This document shows, one piece after another, positions 26,428 to 37,975 of a stretch of 64,000 nucleotides of DNA. The number at the start of each line of letters is the position of its first letter. The stretch's first letter is position 1. The notes under the pieces are model-generated. The model had not been told where the DNA came from and did not search any database. It saw only the letters and a list, made by a program, of their open reading frames with translations. Both the position numbers and the translations under genes were made by a program. The stretch is from Rhodovulum sp. (GTDB lineage: Bacteria; Pseudomonadota; Alphaproteobacteria; Rhodobacterales; Rhodobacteraceae), in NCBI GenBank assembly GCA_002706605.1, contig PALT01000043.1:62001-126000 (forward strand), in the 5' to 3' direction.

Positions 26428-27831
26428 ATGCGCGCGCACCCTTGGCTTGACCGGTTCATCGGTCTGATGCTGATCACGATCACCGTTCTGATCATCCTGC
26501 GGGACTGGCATATCGCCACGTGGGCCAGCGCGGTTGCACCGATCCCTGTGGTTCTGGTCGTGGCGATGTTCTTTTTCGAGGTCCGGTTTTCACGCAAGAT
26601 CTTTGTGCTGGTCGGGATCGGTTTGGCGATCTGGGCGGGGGCGACGCGCGAGGACTGGCGCGACATCATCCTTGGCGGTCTGGCGTCCTCGGCGTTCATC
26701 GCGGCGTTCTTTTCGGCGCTGACGACCCTGCGCAATGCAGCCGACACCTCGCCTGCGATCCGCACCTGTGGCCGGTATCTGGCCAACCAGCCGCCCGGAC
26801 GGCGCTATGCGGCCCTGACCCTTGGGGGACAGGCGTTTTCTCTATTGCTGAACTATGGCTCTATCGTTCTGTTGGGCAGCCTGACCATGGCCAGCAAGTC
26901 CAACGACCCTAACCCCGAGGTCAACGCCCACCGCGCGCGGCGCATGTTGCTGGCCATTCAACGCGGGTTTATCTCGACCCTTGCGTGGTCGCCCCTGTCC
27001 TTTGCCGTGGCCATCACCACAACCGTCATCCCCGGTGCCACATGGCCCAAGGCCGTGCTGCCAAGCCTGATGACCGGCGCAATCGTGGCCGTTGTCGGAT
27101 GGTTTATGGATACAGCGTTCAAGCCCAAGTTCGCCACGCCCCCCGCCCCGCGTGAGGACAACGGCGATACGATCAAAACCGTGCTGCCGCTTGTGTTCCT
27201 GCTGGCGCTGCTGGTCGGGTCGGTGACGTTTTTCTATGTCACCACGGGGTTTCGCATCACCGGTCTGGTGACGCTGATCGTGCCCGTCATCGCGGCCAGC
27301 TGGATCGCCATTCAGGCCCCGTCGGGGCGGCGTCTGACCAACCTTGGGCGGCGCGCGCGGGACTATGCCTTCCAAGACCTGCCCAACTACCGCAGCGAAC
27401 TGACCCTGTTGATCATGGCGGGCTTCATCGGATCGGTCGGCGGCGCGATGCTGGGCCCCATCGCGGCCAATAGCGGTCTGGACCTGTCCCAACTGCCCAC
27501 ATGGGTGATCCTTGTGGCACTGGTGTGGTTTATCCCGCTGACCGGCCAATTGGGCATGAACCCCATTCTGTCCGTCGTCCTGATGGCCCCGATCCTGCCC
27601 AGCCCCGCGGCCTTGGGCGTCACCCCCACCGCCGTCATGGTCGCCATCACCGCCGGCTGGACGATGAGCGGGGCAAGCTCTCCCTACACGGCGACCACGA
27701 TGTTGATCGGGAATTTCGCGGGGAAATCGGCGATGTATGTCGGGCTGCGCTGGAACGGGGTCTATACCCTGTTCACCTGTGCGGTTCTGTCGGTTTGGGT
27801 AGTTCTGTTTTCAACGCTGCAGATCGGGTGA
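26428..27831 (+). CDS. Polytopic inner-membrane protein, probable transporter of unknown substrate
   Basis: 467 residues from ATG 26428. About 11 hydrophobic segments are spread over the chain, including FIGLMLITITVLIIL near the start, several in the middle and a long C-terminal set. The two halves have helical breaks resembling ion-transporter/TRAP-like permeases (TGQLGMNPILSVVLMAPILPSP; WTMSGASSPYTATTML), the type of re-entrant loops seen in Na+-coupled carriers. I do not recognise the exact family. There is no transport partner next to it. Confidence 0.6.
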   Translation: MRAHPWLDRFIGLMLITITVLIILRDWHIATWASAVAPIPVVLVVAMFFFEVRFSRKIFVLVGIGLAIWAGATREDWRDIILGGLASSAFIAAFFSALTTLRNAADTSPAIRTCGRYLANQPPGRRYAALTLGGQAFSLLLNYGSIVLLGSLTMASKSNDPNPEVNAHRARRMLLAIQRGFISTLAWSPLSFAVAITTTVIPGATWPKAVLPSLMTGAIVAVVGWFMDTAFKPKFATPPAPREDNGDTIKTVLPLVFLLALLVGSVTFFYVTTGFRITGLVTLIVPVIAASWIAIQAPSGRRLTNLGRRARDYAFQDLPNYRSELTLLIMAGFIGSVGGAMLGPIAANSGLDLSQLPTWVILVALVWFIPLTGQLGMNPILSVVLMAPILPSPAALGVTPTAVMVAITAGWTMSGASSPYTATTMLIGNFAGKSAMYVGLRWNGVYTLFTCAVLSVWVVLFSTLQIG

Positions 27832-27841
27832 TCCGCACGGA

Positions 27842-28084
27842 TTATTCCGAGTAGTCGAACCCGATCTGGTGGTTGGACAATTCCGACAGCAAGGCCGTGA
27901 ACACGTTTCGCCGCGTCACCGCCGCCCGCATCGCGCGGTCGATCTGGGGCAACAGGGTGTCAGGGGCATCAACGTTCAAAATCACCCGCTGACGTCCGGC
28001 GTTGTCATACACCACCTGCTTGGCCCCGCGCATATCCGTGCGAAAGCCGAGAAAGTGTAAACCGTCATCGCTGTGATACGTCAT
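27842..28084 (-). CDS. Small conserved-looking hypothetical protein
   Basis: 80 residues (MTYHSDDGLHFLGFRTDMRGAKQVVYDNAG...). It is soluble and mixed in charge, with RQRVILNVDAPDTLLPQIDRAMRAAVTRRNVFTALLSEL forming a likely helix at the end. It converges with the transporter gene (10-bp gap). I do not recognise it. Confidence 0.5.
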   Translation of the reverse strand: MTYHSDDGLHFLGFRTDMRGAKQVVYDNAGRQRVILNVDAPDTLLPQIDRAMRAAVTRRNVFTALLSELSNHQIGFDYSE

Positions 28085-28285
28085 TCGAAACTCTCACCAA
28101 GTGATCAATCACAAAAAACGAATGTAAGGCAGACTCGGGATTTTCCCAAAAAAGAATACGTGATTGCGCCCCTCGCTTTGGGTTTGTGCCGCGTTTGCCA
28201 CATAATTCTTACGGGTATAACACCGCCTTTCGTATATATAGATGGCCTCGCAATGGGCAAAATCAAGCTTGTGATTTCTCACCCC

Positions 28286-28316
28286 TTGACCTTCCAGTGA
28301 CTGGAACCCCTATCTA
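28286..28316 (+). promoter_or_regulatory. CueR-type promoter of copA (19-bp spacer)
   Basis: -35 TTGACC (28286-28291) and -10 TATCTA (28311-28316) are separated by 19 bases, longer than the normal 17, the hallmark of MerR-family activated promoters. The spacer holds the dyad ACCTTCCAGTGACTGGAA followed by CCCC, matching known CueR/HmrR operators. Transcription would start near 28323. Confidence 0.82.
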
Positions 28317-28345
28317 GGGTGCGAGATGGAACAATGGGGGTCCCC

Positions 28346-30787
<2,442 letters not shown>

Positions 30788-30795
30788 GGGGTCCC

Positions 30796-31203
30796 ATGCA
30801 CGCCATGTCGATCAAACAGGTGGCCGAGGCCGCCAACCTGCCCGCCAAGACGATCCGCTATTATGAGGACATCGGGCTGATCACGCCCGCGCGCGGCGAC
30901 AACGGCTATCGCAGCTTTGGCGAGACGGACCTGCACAAGTTGCGGTTCGTCGCCCGTGCGCGGTCACTGGGGTTTAGCGTGGATGAATGCCGCACGTTGC
31001 TGGCGATGTATGAGGATACGGATCGGGCCAGTGCGGATGTCAAAGCGTTGGCCGAGACGCACCTGACGCGGATCGACGAAAAGATCCGCGAGTTGACCGA
31101 GATGCGGCAAACCCTGTCGCATCTCGTGCATTGCTGTGCGGGGGATGACCGCCCCGGCTGTCCTATTCTGGACGATCTGGCCGGGACGGGTCGCGCGGAT
31201 TAA
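30796..31203 (+). CDS. cueR: MerR-family copper-responsive regulator
   Basis: 135 residues. An N-terminal MerR HTH (MSIKQVAEAANLPAKTIRYYEDIGLI) is followed by a dimerisation helix and the metal-binding loop HCCAGDDRPGCPIL, with two Cys spaced as in CueR/HmrR. It should activate the 19-bp-spacer promoter at 28286, so copA-cueR is autoregulated. ATG 30796 follows GGGGG; an in-frame ATG at 30805 gives the usual MSIKQ start. Its stop codon overlaps the stop of the small gene on the other strand. Confidence 0.9.
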   Translation: MHAMSIKQVAEAANLPAKTIRYYEDIGLITPARGDNGYRSFGETDLHKLRFVARARSLGFSVDECRTLLAMYEDTDRASADVKALAETHLTRIDEKIRELTEMRQTLSHLVHCCAGDDRPGCPILDDLAGTGRAD

Positions 31204-31295
31204 GGCACAATCGCCGCGCGGATGATCAGGGCGACGATGGCCAATGTGCCTACCCCCGCCGCCCAGAGCGCGATGAACCACAGAACCCGCGACAT
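31200..31295 (-). CDS. DUF2474/CydX-like small membrane subunit of cytochrome bd oxidase (31 aa)
   Basis: 31 residues: MSRVLWFIALWAAG, then VGTLAIVALIIRAAIVP. One hydrophobic helix with a Trp-rich N-terminus is what DUF2474/CydX-type peptides look like, and it sits 3 bp downstream of cydB on the same strand. These peptides stabilise the oxidase and its haems. The TAA shares bases with the cueR TAA on the opposite strand (TTAA), so the two genes overlap tail to tail. Confidence 0.75.
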   Translation of the reverse strand: MSRVLWFIALWAAGVGTLAIVALIIRAAIVP

Positions 31296-31298
31296 GGC

Positions 31299-32306
31299 CT
31301 AGTGATAGCCTTCTTCGGGGTCGACCTTGCCGCGGAACACCCAGTAGGCATAGGCGGTATAGGCCAGGATCAGCGGCACCAGAACCACCGTCCCGACCAG
31401 AGCAAAGGCAAGGCTTTCATCCGGCGCGGCGGCGTCCCAGATCGTCAGACCGGGCGGCACCATATGGGGGTAAAAGCTGATCCCGATGCCGATAAAGCTG
31501 ATCACAAAGAGGGACAGCGCGGCCAGAAACGGCTGACGATCGCGGCCCTCTTCGGCCAGACCACGGAACAACAGGATCGACGCGCCCACCAAGATCATCG
31601 GAACGACAAAGGTATAGAGACTGCCCGGCAGGTTGAACCAGCGCTCAAAATAGACCGGATCCTGAAACGGGGTCATCAAGCTGACCAGTCCCACAAACCC
31701 CAAGGTGCCCCAGCCCAGCGGCACCGCATAACGGCGCATTTGCGCGGCCAGTTCGCCCTCGGTTTTCATGACCATCCATGTCGCCCCCAACAGGGCATAG
31801 CCGATCACAACCGCCACACCGGTCAGCACCGAAAACAGCGTCAGCCAATCCCACCAGCCACCGGCATAGGCGCGGTCCACAACTTCGATCCCTTGGACCA
31901 GCGCGCCAAGGGCCACGCCCTGCATGAACGCCGCCACGACCGAGCCGCCAAAGAACGACAGGTCCCAGACGCGCTTCCATTTTTCGGTGCGCCAGCGGTA
32001 CTCGAACGCCACCCCGCGAAAGATCAGCCCCAACAGCATCAGGATGATCGGCATATACAGCGCGGGCATCACAACCGCATAGGCCAGCGGAAACACCGCA
32101 AACAGGCCCCCGCCCCCAAGGATCAACCACGTCTCATTCCCGTCCCACACAGGCGCAACGGAATTCATCATGACGTCGCGATGACGCTCGGTCTTGGCAA
32201 AGGGGAACAGGATCCCCACCCCCAGATCGAACCCGTCCAAAATCACATAGACCAAAACCGCAAAGGCGATGATACCGGCCCAGATAAACGCAAGATCAAA
32301 TGGCAT
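31299..32306 (-). CDS. cydB: Cytochrome bd-type quinol oxidase subunit II
   Basis: 335 residues with 8-9 hydrophobic segments. The N-terminus (MPFDLAFIWAGIIAFAVLVYVILDGFDLGVGILFP in two parts) carries the strictly conserved GFDLG. It completes the bd oxidase with CydA; the start is 14 bp after the cydA stop. The protein has no haem ligands of its own. Confidence 0.93.
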   Translation of the reverse strand: MPFDLAFIWAGIIAFAVLVYVILDGFDLGVGILFPFAKTERHRDVMMNSVAPVWDGNETWLILGGGGLFAVFPLAYAVVMPALYMPIILMLLGLIFRGVAFEYRWRTEKWKRVWDLSFFGGSVVAAFMQGVALGALVQGIEVVDRAYAGGWWDWLTLFSVLTGVAVVIGYALLGATWMVMKTEGELAAQMRRYAVPLGWGTLGFVGLVSLMTPFQDPVYFERWFNLPGSLYTFVVPMILVGASILLFRGLAEEGRDRQPFLAALSLFVISFIGIGISFYPHMVPPGLTIWDAAAPDESLAFALVGTVVLVPLILAYTAYAYWVFRGKVDPEEGYH

Positions 32307-32320
32307 TTTCGTTTCCTCGC

Positions 32321-33736
32321 TTATGCGTTGGCGTCATCGGCGCGCGATCCCGCGGCCTTGGTGGATGCAATGGGACCGGCGGCGCGCACAGGCGCCTCAC
32401 GCAGGCCCAGACGGCGGGTATGCGCGGGTTTGTTCATCATGCGCAGGATGTAATAGGTGCCCGCGCCAAAGACGAAAAAGTAGACCACGATGAACATCAA
32501 CAGGGATGTCGCGACCGCAGGCGCCTCAACCGGCGACAGCGAGTCCGCCGTGCGCAACAGACCATAGACGGTGAACGGCTGACGCCCGACCTCGGTCGTG
32601 ATCCAACCGGCCAGAACGGCGATGAACCCCGTCGGTGCCATCAGGATCGCGGCGCGGTGAAACAAAGGTGCCTCATAAAGACGTCCGCGCGCCCGCAGGT
32701 ACAGCCCCCACAGGCCCAGACCCAGCATGGCAAAGCCGATGGCGATCATCACCCGAAAGCTAAAGAACACGATGGTGACGGGCGGCTCATCCTCATCGGG
32801 CACGGTGTCCAGACCGTTCAGAGGCGCGTCCAAATGGTGTTTCAGGATCAGCGAGGACAGTTTCGGAATTTCGATGGCGTAGTCGATGCGCTTTTCCTCG
32901 GGGTTCGGGATACCGAACAGGATCAGGGGCGCGCCATCGGGGTGGCTGTCGTAATGCCCCTCCATTGCCATGACCTTGACCGGCTGATGCTCTAGCGTGT
33001 TCAGGCCATGCGCGTCGCCTGCGAAAATCTGGATCGGGGTGACGATCACGGCCATCCACATTGCCATGCTGAACATGCGCCGCGCCTCGCCATCCGTGCG
33101 GTCACGCAGCAGGTGCAGCGCGCCAACCCCACCCACGACAAAGGCCGTGGTCAGATAGGCCGCCAGAACCATATGCACCAGACGATAGGGGAAGGACGGG
33201 TTGAACACGATCTGCCACCAATCCTCGGGGATGAATTGTCCCGCCTCGTTCATGCCGTACCCTGCGGGCGTCTGCATCCAGCTGTTCACGGACAAAATCC
33301 ACGTGGCCGACATCAAGGTGCCAATCGCCACCATGGCCGTCGCAACCATGTGCAGTTTGTCCCCGACGCGCTGACGTCCGAACAACATGATGCCAAGGAA
33401 ACCGGCCTCTAGGAAAAACGCCGACAGGACCTCATAGGCCATCAACGGGCCAAGGACAGGGCCGGTTTTATCCGAGAACACCGCCCAGTTCGTGCCGAAC
33501 TGATAAGACATCACGATGCCCGACACGACACCCATGCCAAAGCCGACGGCAAAGATTTTCTTCCAATAGTTGAACAGGCGCAAAAACACCTCGTCCCGCG
33601 TCATCAGCCAACGCGCGTTCAGCACGGCCAGAAAGCTGGCCAGACCAATGGAAAAGGCAGGGAAAATAATGTGAAAGGACACGGTGAATGCAAATTGCAC
33701 CCGCGCCAAGGTTTCGGCGGTTAAACTGTCGAACAT
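32321..33736 (-). CDS. cydA: Cytochrome bd-type (CIO-like, short Q-loop) quinol oxidase subunit I
   Basis: 471 residues starting at MFDSLTAETLARVQF. Haem ligand His22 (FHIIFPAF), His in RLVHMVLAAY and a GLLRTADSLSP quinol/haem region are visible. The loop after GHY and before GIPNPEEKRIDYAIEIPKL is short, as in the cyanide-insensitive CioA group rather than E. coli CydA (about 520 residues). It oxidises quinol with O2 at high affinity. The upstream open frame (to 33877) lacks conserved sequence. Confidence 0.92.
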   Translation of the reverse strand: MFDSLTAETLARVQFAFTVSFHIIFPAFSIGLASFLAVLNARWLMTRDEVFLRLFNYWKKIFAVGFGMGVVSGIVMSYQFGTNWAVFSDKTGPVLGPLMAYEVLSAFFLEAGFLGIMLFGRQRVGDKLHMVATAMVAIGTLMSATWILSVNSWMQTPAGYGMNEAGQFIPEDWWQIVFNPSFPYRLVHMVLAAYLTTAFVVGGVGALHLLRDRTDGEARRMFSMAMWMAVIVTPIQIFAGDAHGLNTLEHQPVKVMAMEGHYDSHPDGAPLILFGIPNPEEKRIDYAIEIPKLSSLILKHHLDAPLNGLDTVPDEDEPPVTIVFFSFRVMIAIGFAMLGLGLWGLYLRARGRLYEAPLFHRAAILMAPTGFIAVLAGWITTEVGRQPFTVYGLLRTADSLSPVEAPAVATSLLMFIVVYFFVFGAGTYYILRMMNKPAHTRRLGLREAPVRAAGPIASTKAAGSRADDANA

Positions 33737-34043
33737 CGCGGTTCCTTGTCGAACAATGCGGATCAAAACAGGCAGGGAGGACCACCCGTTGCCCAAGGCA
33801 TAGTGCCGGTGATCACTGCAAAGCAACGTGACAGATGCACGTTTTTCAGGGCAATTTTGTCGCGGTTCGCCGCCCAAATCGCCCCAAAACGATATCTGAT
33901 TTACCAGTTTGCCAGCCGACTGATCGCCGCATTTCCACCGGACGATTCTGACCCGATTTTCACCAACAGACGCATCGCGCCTGCGACACAGCTAGGGACC
34001 CACGCCATACGATCCAACGGGGCGGGACAATCCGCCCCATGCG
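33737..34043. other. Intergenic region between cydA and fdsD
   Basis: About 307 bp without a supported gene. It must hold the leftward cydA promoter, and near its right end a hairpin listed separately. I see no clear FNR-type TTGAT-N4-ATCAA site in it. Confidence 0.5.
34019..34038 (-). terminator. Hairpin downstream of fdsD
   Basis: GGGGCGG / CCGCCCC with a 6-base loop, 5 bp after the fdsD stop on the minus strand. It is GC-rich without a good T-run, so it is a plausible but unproven end of the fds operon. Confidence 0.45.
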
Positions 34044-34262
34044 TCATTCGGGACGGCGCACCAAAGGAACCGCATCCACGACACTCGGGTCCAGACCCGC
34101 GCCCCCCGCACCGGTCGCATATTGGATCAGTTGGGCGCGCATGCGCGGCTCCCAGAAATCATTGATGTGATCGGCGATTTTCGCGGGCGCATCCGTGCGC
34201 GGTTGGGTCTTGAAAAAGGTCGCGATCTGGTTGGCCATCATGATCATTTTTTCGGGGGACAT
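34044..34262 (-). CDS. fdsD: NAD-dependent formate dehydrogenase, delta subunit
   Basis: 72 residues from MSPEKMIMMANQIATFF, a segment typical of FdsD, followed by AAKIADHINDFWEPRMR-like sequence (here PAKIADHINDFWEPRMRAQL) and GAGLDPSVVDAVPLVR. FdsD is a small non-metal subunit needed for active enzyme in Rhodobacter and Cupriavidus. The start codon is 1 bp from the fdhD stop. The longer open frame upstream is an fdhD shadow. Confidence 0.88.
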   Translation of the reverse strand: MSPEKMIMMANQIATFFKTQPRTDAPAKIADHINDFWEPRMRAQLIQYATGAGGAGLDPSVVDAVPLVRRPE

Positions 34263-34263
34263 G

Positions 34264-35067
34264 TCAGACCTCACTCTGGATACGCTGGGGGTGGGTGTAG
34301 ATATCGAAGGCACCGTCGCGGCAATGGGCGACGATGGACAGGCCACAGTCCTCTGCGGCGGAGAGGGCGGCGGCGGTGGGGGCAGAAACGGAAATCAGCA
34401 TTCCCACACCGGAAAACGCGGCCTTTTGGATCAGTTCGACCGACAGGCGCGAGGTCATTACGACCGCGCCCCGCGTCGGGTCCATATCGGCCAAGGCCAT
34501 CGCACCAAGGAGCTTATCAAGGGCGTTGTGGCGCCCGACATCCTCGCGCGTCAGAACCATGTCGCCCTCGGGCGTCAGGAACCCCGCTGCGTGAACCGCG
34601 CGGGTCTGGTCCTGTAACGGCTGGGCCGCACGCAACTGATCGGGGGCACCTGCGATGACGTCCACGGGCATCGACCAATCGGCGAGGGGCAATGTCGGCA
34701 GCGGGCGGATCGCCTGATCCAGACTGTCGATCCCGCACAGGCCACAGCCCACGGGTCCGACCATCGCGCGGCGGCGTTCCTCAATCAATTCGGCCCGATC
34801 ATTGGTCAGCCAAAACCGCGCCTCGATCCCGCCCTCATGGGGGACAACCTCGCGTTCGCGCACTTGGCTCAGGGCGGTGATCACCCCCTCACCCAACAAA
34901 AACCCGACCGCAAAATCGCCGATATCCTCGGGCGTCGCCATCATGACGGCCAAGGTCGACCCATGCACCACGACGGCCACGGGCACCTCGGCGGGCACGG
35001 CGCGGGTCGCGGACGGATCCCCCCGCCCGACACGGCGCACCGGCCATGAGGTCACAGACGCGACCAT
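34264..35067 (-). CDS. fdhD: Formate dehydrogenase accessory sulfurtransferase
   Basis: 267 residues from MVASVTSWPV. The family's swivelling loop C108-G-L-C111 (GPVGCGLCGIDS) is present, as are the EDVGRHNALDK and SRLSVELIQKAA motifs. FdhD moves sulfur from IscS to the molybdenum bis-MGD cofactor of formate dehydrogenase, so its place between fdsA and fdsD fits. The start lies 10 bp after the fdsA stop. Confidence 0.92.
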   Translation of the reverse strand: MVASVTSWPVRRVGRGDPSATRAVPAEVPVAVVVHGSTLAVMMATPEDIGDFAVGFLLGEGVITALSQVREREVVPHEGGIEARFWLTNDRAELIEERRRAMVGPVGCGLCGIDSLDQAIRPLPTLPLADWSMPVDVIAGAPDQLRAAQPLQDQTRAVHAAGFLTPEGDMVLTREDVGRHNALDKLLGAMALADMDPTRGAVVMTSRLSVELIQKAAFSGVGMLISVSAPTAAALSAAEDCGLSIVAHCRDGAFDIYTHPQRIQSEV

Positions 35068-35077
35068 CCCCGCGCCC

Positions 35078-37975
35078 TTATTCGGCGGCTGGCAGAACAC
35101 GGCGCGACCGCGTGGCCATCTCGTCATAGTCCTGTTGCCACTGGCTGGGACCGTTTGAGGGGCTGACCTGAACCGCCGTCACCTTGTATTCAGGACAGTT
35201 CGTGGCCCAATCGGAATAGTCGGTGGTCACGACGTTGGCCTGCGTGTCGGGGTGGTGGAAGGTGGTATAGACCACCCCCGGGCTGACGCGATCGGTGATC
35301 TTGGCGCGCAGGCTGATCTCGCCCGAACGGCTGGCCAGACGGATCCAGTCACCATCGCGCACACCGCGCAATTCGGCGTCGTTGGGATGAATTTCCAGCA
35401 GGTCCTCATCATGCCAGACGGTGTTTTCCGTGCGCCGTGTCTGCGCACCCACGTTGTATTGCGACAGGATACGCCCCGTCGTCAGCAACAGCGGGAAACG
35501 CGGACCGGTGCGTTCATCCGTGGCGACATATTCCGTGACGATGAACCGCCCCTTGCCGCGCACAAACCCGTCCACATGCATCAGCGGCGTCCCGTCGGGC
35601 GCATCGTCGTTACAGGGCCATTGGATCGAGCCGCGCTCTTCCAACGTCGCGTAATCCACATTGGCAAAGCTGGGCGTGGTTGCGGCGATTTCGTCCATGA
35701 TCTGGGACGGGTGAGTATAGGTCCACCCCGCCCCCATCGCATTGGCCAGCATCTGGGTCACTTCCCAGTCCTCATAACCATTGCGCGGGGCCATGACCTT
35801 GCGCACGCGGTTGATGCGACGCTCGGCGTTGGTGAACGTCCCGTCCTTTTCAAGGAAGGTCGAACCGGGCAGGAACACATGCGCATAATTCGCGGTTTCG
35901 TTCAGGAACAGGTCATGCACGATCACGCATTCCATGGCGGCCAGACCGGCGGACACGTGTTTGGTGTCGGGATCGGATTGCAGGATGTCCTCGCCCTGAC
36001 AATAAAGCCCCTTGAACGTACCCTCGACCGCGGCGTCCAGCATGTTGGGAATGCGCAGACCGGGTTCGGGGTCGATGGATACGCCCCAGACCTTTTCGAA
36101 AATCGCGCGCACCTCGGGTGATTTCACATGGCGATACCCGGGCAGCTCATGCGGAAACGACCCCATGTCACAGCTGCCTTGAACGTTGTTCTGACCGCGC
36201 AGGGGGTTCACGCCCACACCGTTGCGCCCGACGTTGCCGGTCAGCATGGCAAGGTTCGCGATGCCCATCACGGTGGTTGAGCCTTGGGAATGTTCGGTGA
36301 CGCCCAGACCGTAATAGATCGCCCCGTTGCCACCGGTCGCAAACAGACGCGCGGCGGCACGCAACTCATCCGCAGGCACACCGGTCAGCAGTTCAACCGC
36401 CTCGGGCGCATGGCGCGGATCGCGGACGAACTCGACATATTCCTGAAACTCGTCCCAGTCACAGCGTTCGCGAATAAACGCCTCGTCAAACAGGCCCTCG
36501 GTCACGATCACATGGGCCATCGCGGTCACCACGGCGACGTTCGTCCCCGGGCGCAGCGGCAGGTGATGCGCGGCGCGGATATGGGGCGATTTCACCAGAT
36601 CAATGCGGCGCGGGTCGATCACGATCAACTGGGCCCCTTGGCGCAGACGCTTTTTCAGACGGCTGGCAAAAACCGGGTGACCATCGGTCGGGTTCGCGCC
36701 GATCACGATCACCACATCGGCGGCGGCGACACTGTCGAAATCCTGCGTGCCGGCAGAGGTGCCGAATGTCTGCCCCAAGCCGTAACCGGTCGGCGAATGG
36801 CACACGCGCGCGCAGGTGTCGGTGTTGTTGTTGCCAAACACCGCGCGGGTCAGCTTTTGCACCAGATAGGTTTCTTCGTTGGTACAGCGGCTGGACGTGA
36901 TCACGCCGATGCTTTTCTTGCCATACTTGTCCTGTAGCCCGCGCATCCGTTTTGCGGCAAAGCTCAGGGCCTCGTCCCAGCTAACCTCTTGCCACGGCTC
37001 ATCGATGCTGTCGCGGATCATCGGGTTCAGGATACGGTCCTGATGGGTGGCATAGCCATAGGCGAACCGCCCTTTGACGCAGGAATGACCACGGTTGGCC
37101 TGACCGTTTTTAAACGGCACCATGCGGACCAGTTGATCACCGTTCAGTTCCGCCTTGAACGAACAACCCACGCCGCAATAGGCACAGGTCGTCACGACGG
37201 ACCGTTGCGGCGTGCCCAGTTCGATCACCGACTTTTCCTGCAAGGTCGCGGTCGGGCAGGCCTGCACGCAGGCGCCACAGCTAACGCAATCGGAGGACAG
37301 GAAATCATCGCCCGATGCACCCGCCGACACGCGGCTGTCAAACCCGCGCCCTTCGATCGTCAGGGCAAAGGTGCCTTGCACCTCTTCACAGGCACGCACA
37401 CAGCGCGAACAGACGATGCATTTCGCCGGATCATAGGTGAAATAGGGGTTGCTGTCGTCCTTGGGGATGTATTGCGGGTTTGGCTGATCGCCCGCGCGGG
37501 TCGCGAAATGGGTCGCCATCGGCGCATCGGCGGGGGCCTCATAGCGCACATCGCGCAGACCCACGGCACCGGCCATGTCCTGCAATTCGCAATCGCCATT
37601 CGCCGCACAGGTCAGACAATCCAGCGGGTGGTCACTGATGTACAGCTCCATCACACCGCGGCGCAGTTTCTGCAGCTTGGACGTCTGCGTGTGCACCACC
37701 ATCCCCGCCGAAACCGGCGTGGTACAGGAGGCAGGCGTGCCGCGACGGCCCTCGATTTCCACAACGCACAAACGGCACGACCCGAACGCCTCAACACTAT
37801 CGGTCGCGCATAGCTTTGGCACCTCAACCCCCGCCAAGGCGGCGGCGCGCATCACGGATGTACCGGCGGGCACCGTCACCGCAACGCCGTCAATCGTCAG
37901 GTCCACAGGCGCGCCATGGGCCGCAGGCGTGCCCAGATCGCGATCATCGGTCCAAGGGATAATCAGGTCTTTCAT
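35078..37975 (-). CDS. fdsA: NAD-dependent formate dehydrogenase, alpha (molybdenum) subunit
   Basis: 965 residues. In order: an N-terminal [2Fe-2S] domain (CATDSVEAFGSCRLC...C), a His/Cys cluster (HPLDCLTCAANGDC), two [4Fe-4S] motifs (CIVCSRCVRAC; CVSCGACVQAC), the proximal [4Fe-4S] site CAYCGVGC and the molybdopterin domains. The Mo ligand is a cysteine in ARVCHSPTGYGL, not selenocysteine. It oxidises formate to CO2 and passes electrons to FdsB. The start overlaps the fdsB stop by 4 bp. Confidence 0.95.
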   Translation of the reverse strand: MKDLIIPWTDDRDLGTPAAHGAPVDLTIDGVAVTVPAGTSVMRAAALAGVEVPKLCATDSVEAFGSCRLCVVEIEGRRGTPASCTTPVSAGMVVHTQTSKLQKLRRGVMELYISDHPLDCLTCAANGDCELQDMAGAVGLRDVRYEAPADAPMATHFATRAGDQPNPQYIPKDDSNPYFTYDPAKCIVCSRCVRACEEVQGTFALTIEGRGFDSRVSAGASGDDFLSSDCVSCGACVQACPTATLQEKSVIELGTPQRSVVTTCAYCGVGCSFKAELNGDQLVRMVPFKNGQANRGHSCVKGRFAYGYATHQDRILNPMIRDSIDEPWQEVSWDEALSFAAKRMRGLQDKYGKKSIGVITSSRCTNEETYLVQKLTRAVFGNNNTDTCARVCHSPTGYGLGQTFGTSAGTQDFDSVAAADVVIVIGANPTDGHPVFASRLKKRLRQGAQLIVIDPRRIDLVKSPHIRAAHHLPLRPGTNVAVVTAMAHVIVTEGLFDEAFIRERCDWDEFQEYVEFVRDPRHAPEAVELLTGVPADELRAAARLFATGGNGAIYYGLGVTEHSQGSTTVMGIANLAMLTGNVGRNGVGVNPLRGQNNVQGSCDMGSFPHELPGYRHVKSPEVRAIFEKVWGVSIDPEPGLRIPNMLDAAVEGTFKGLYCQGEDILQSDPDTKHVSAGLAAMECVIVHDLFLNETANYAHVFLPGSTFLEKDGTFTNAERRINRVRKVMAPRNGYEDWEVTQMLANAMGAGWTYTHPSQIMDEIAATTPSFANVDYATLEERGSIQWPCNDDAPDGTPLMHVDGFVRGKGRFIVTEYVATDERTGPRFPLLLTTGRILSQYNVGAQTRRTENTVWHDEDLLEIHPNDAELRGVRDGDWIRLASRSGEISLRAKITDRVSPGVVYTTFHHPDTQANVVTTDYSDWATNCPEYKVTAVQVSPSNGPSQWQQDYDEMATRSRRVLPAAE

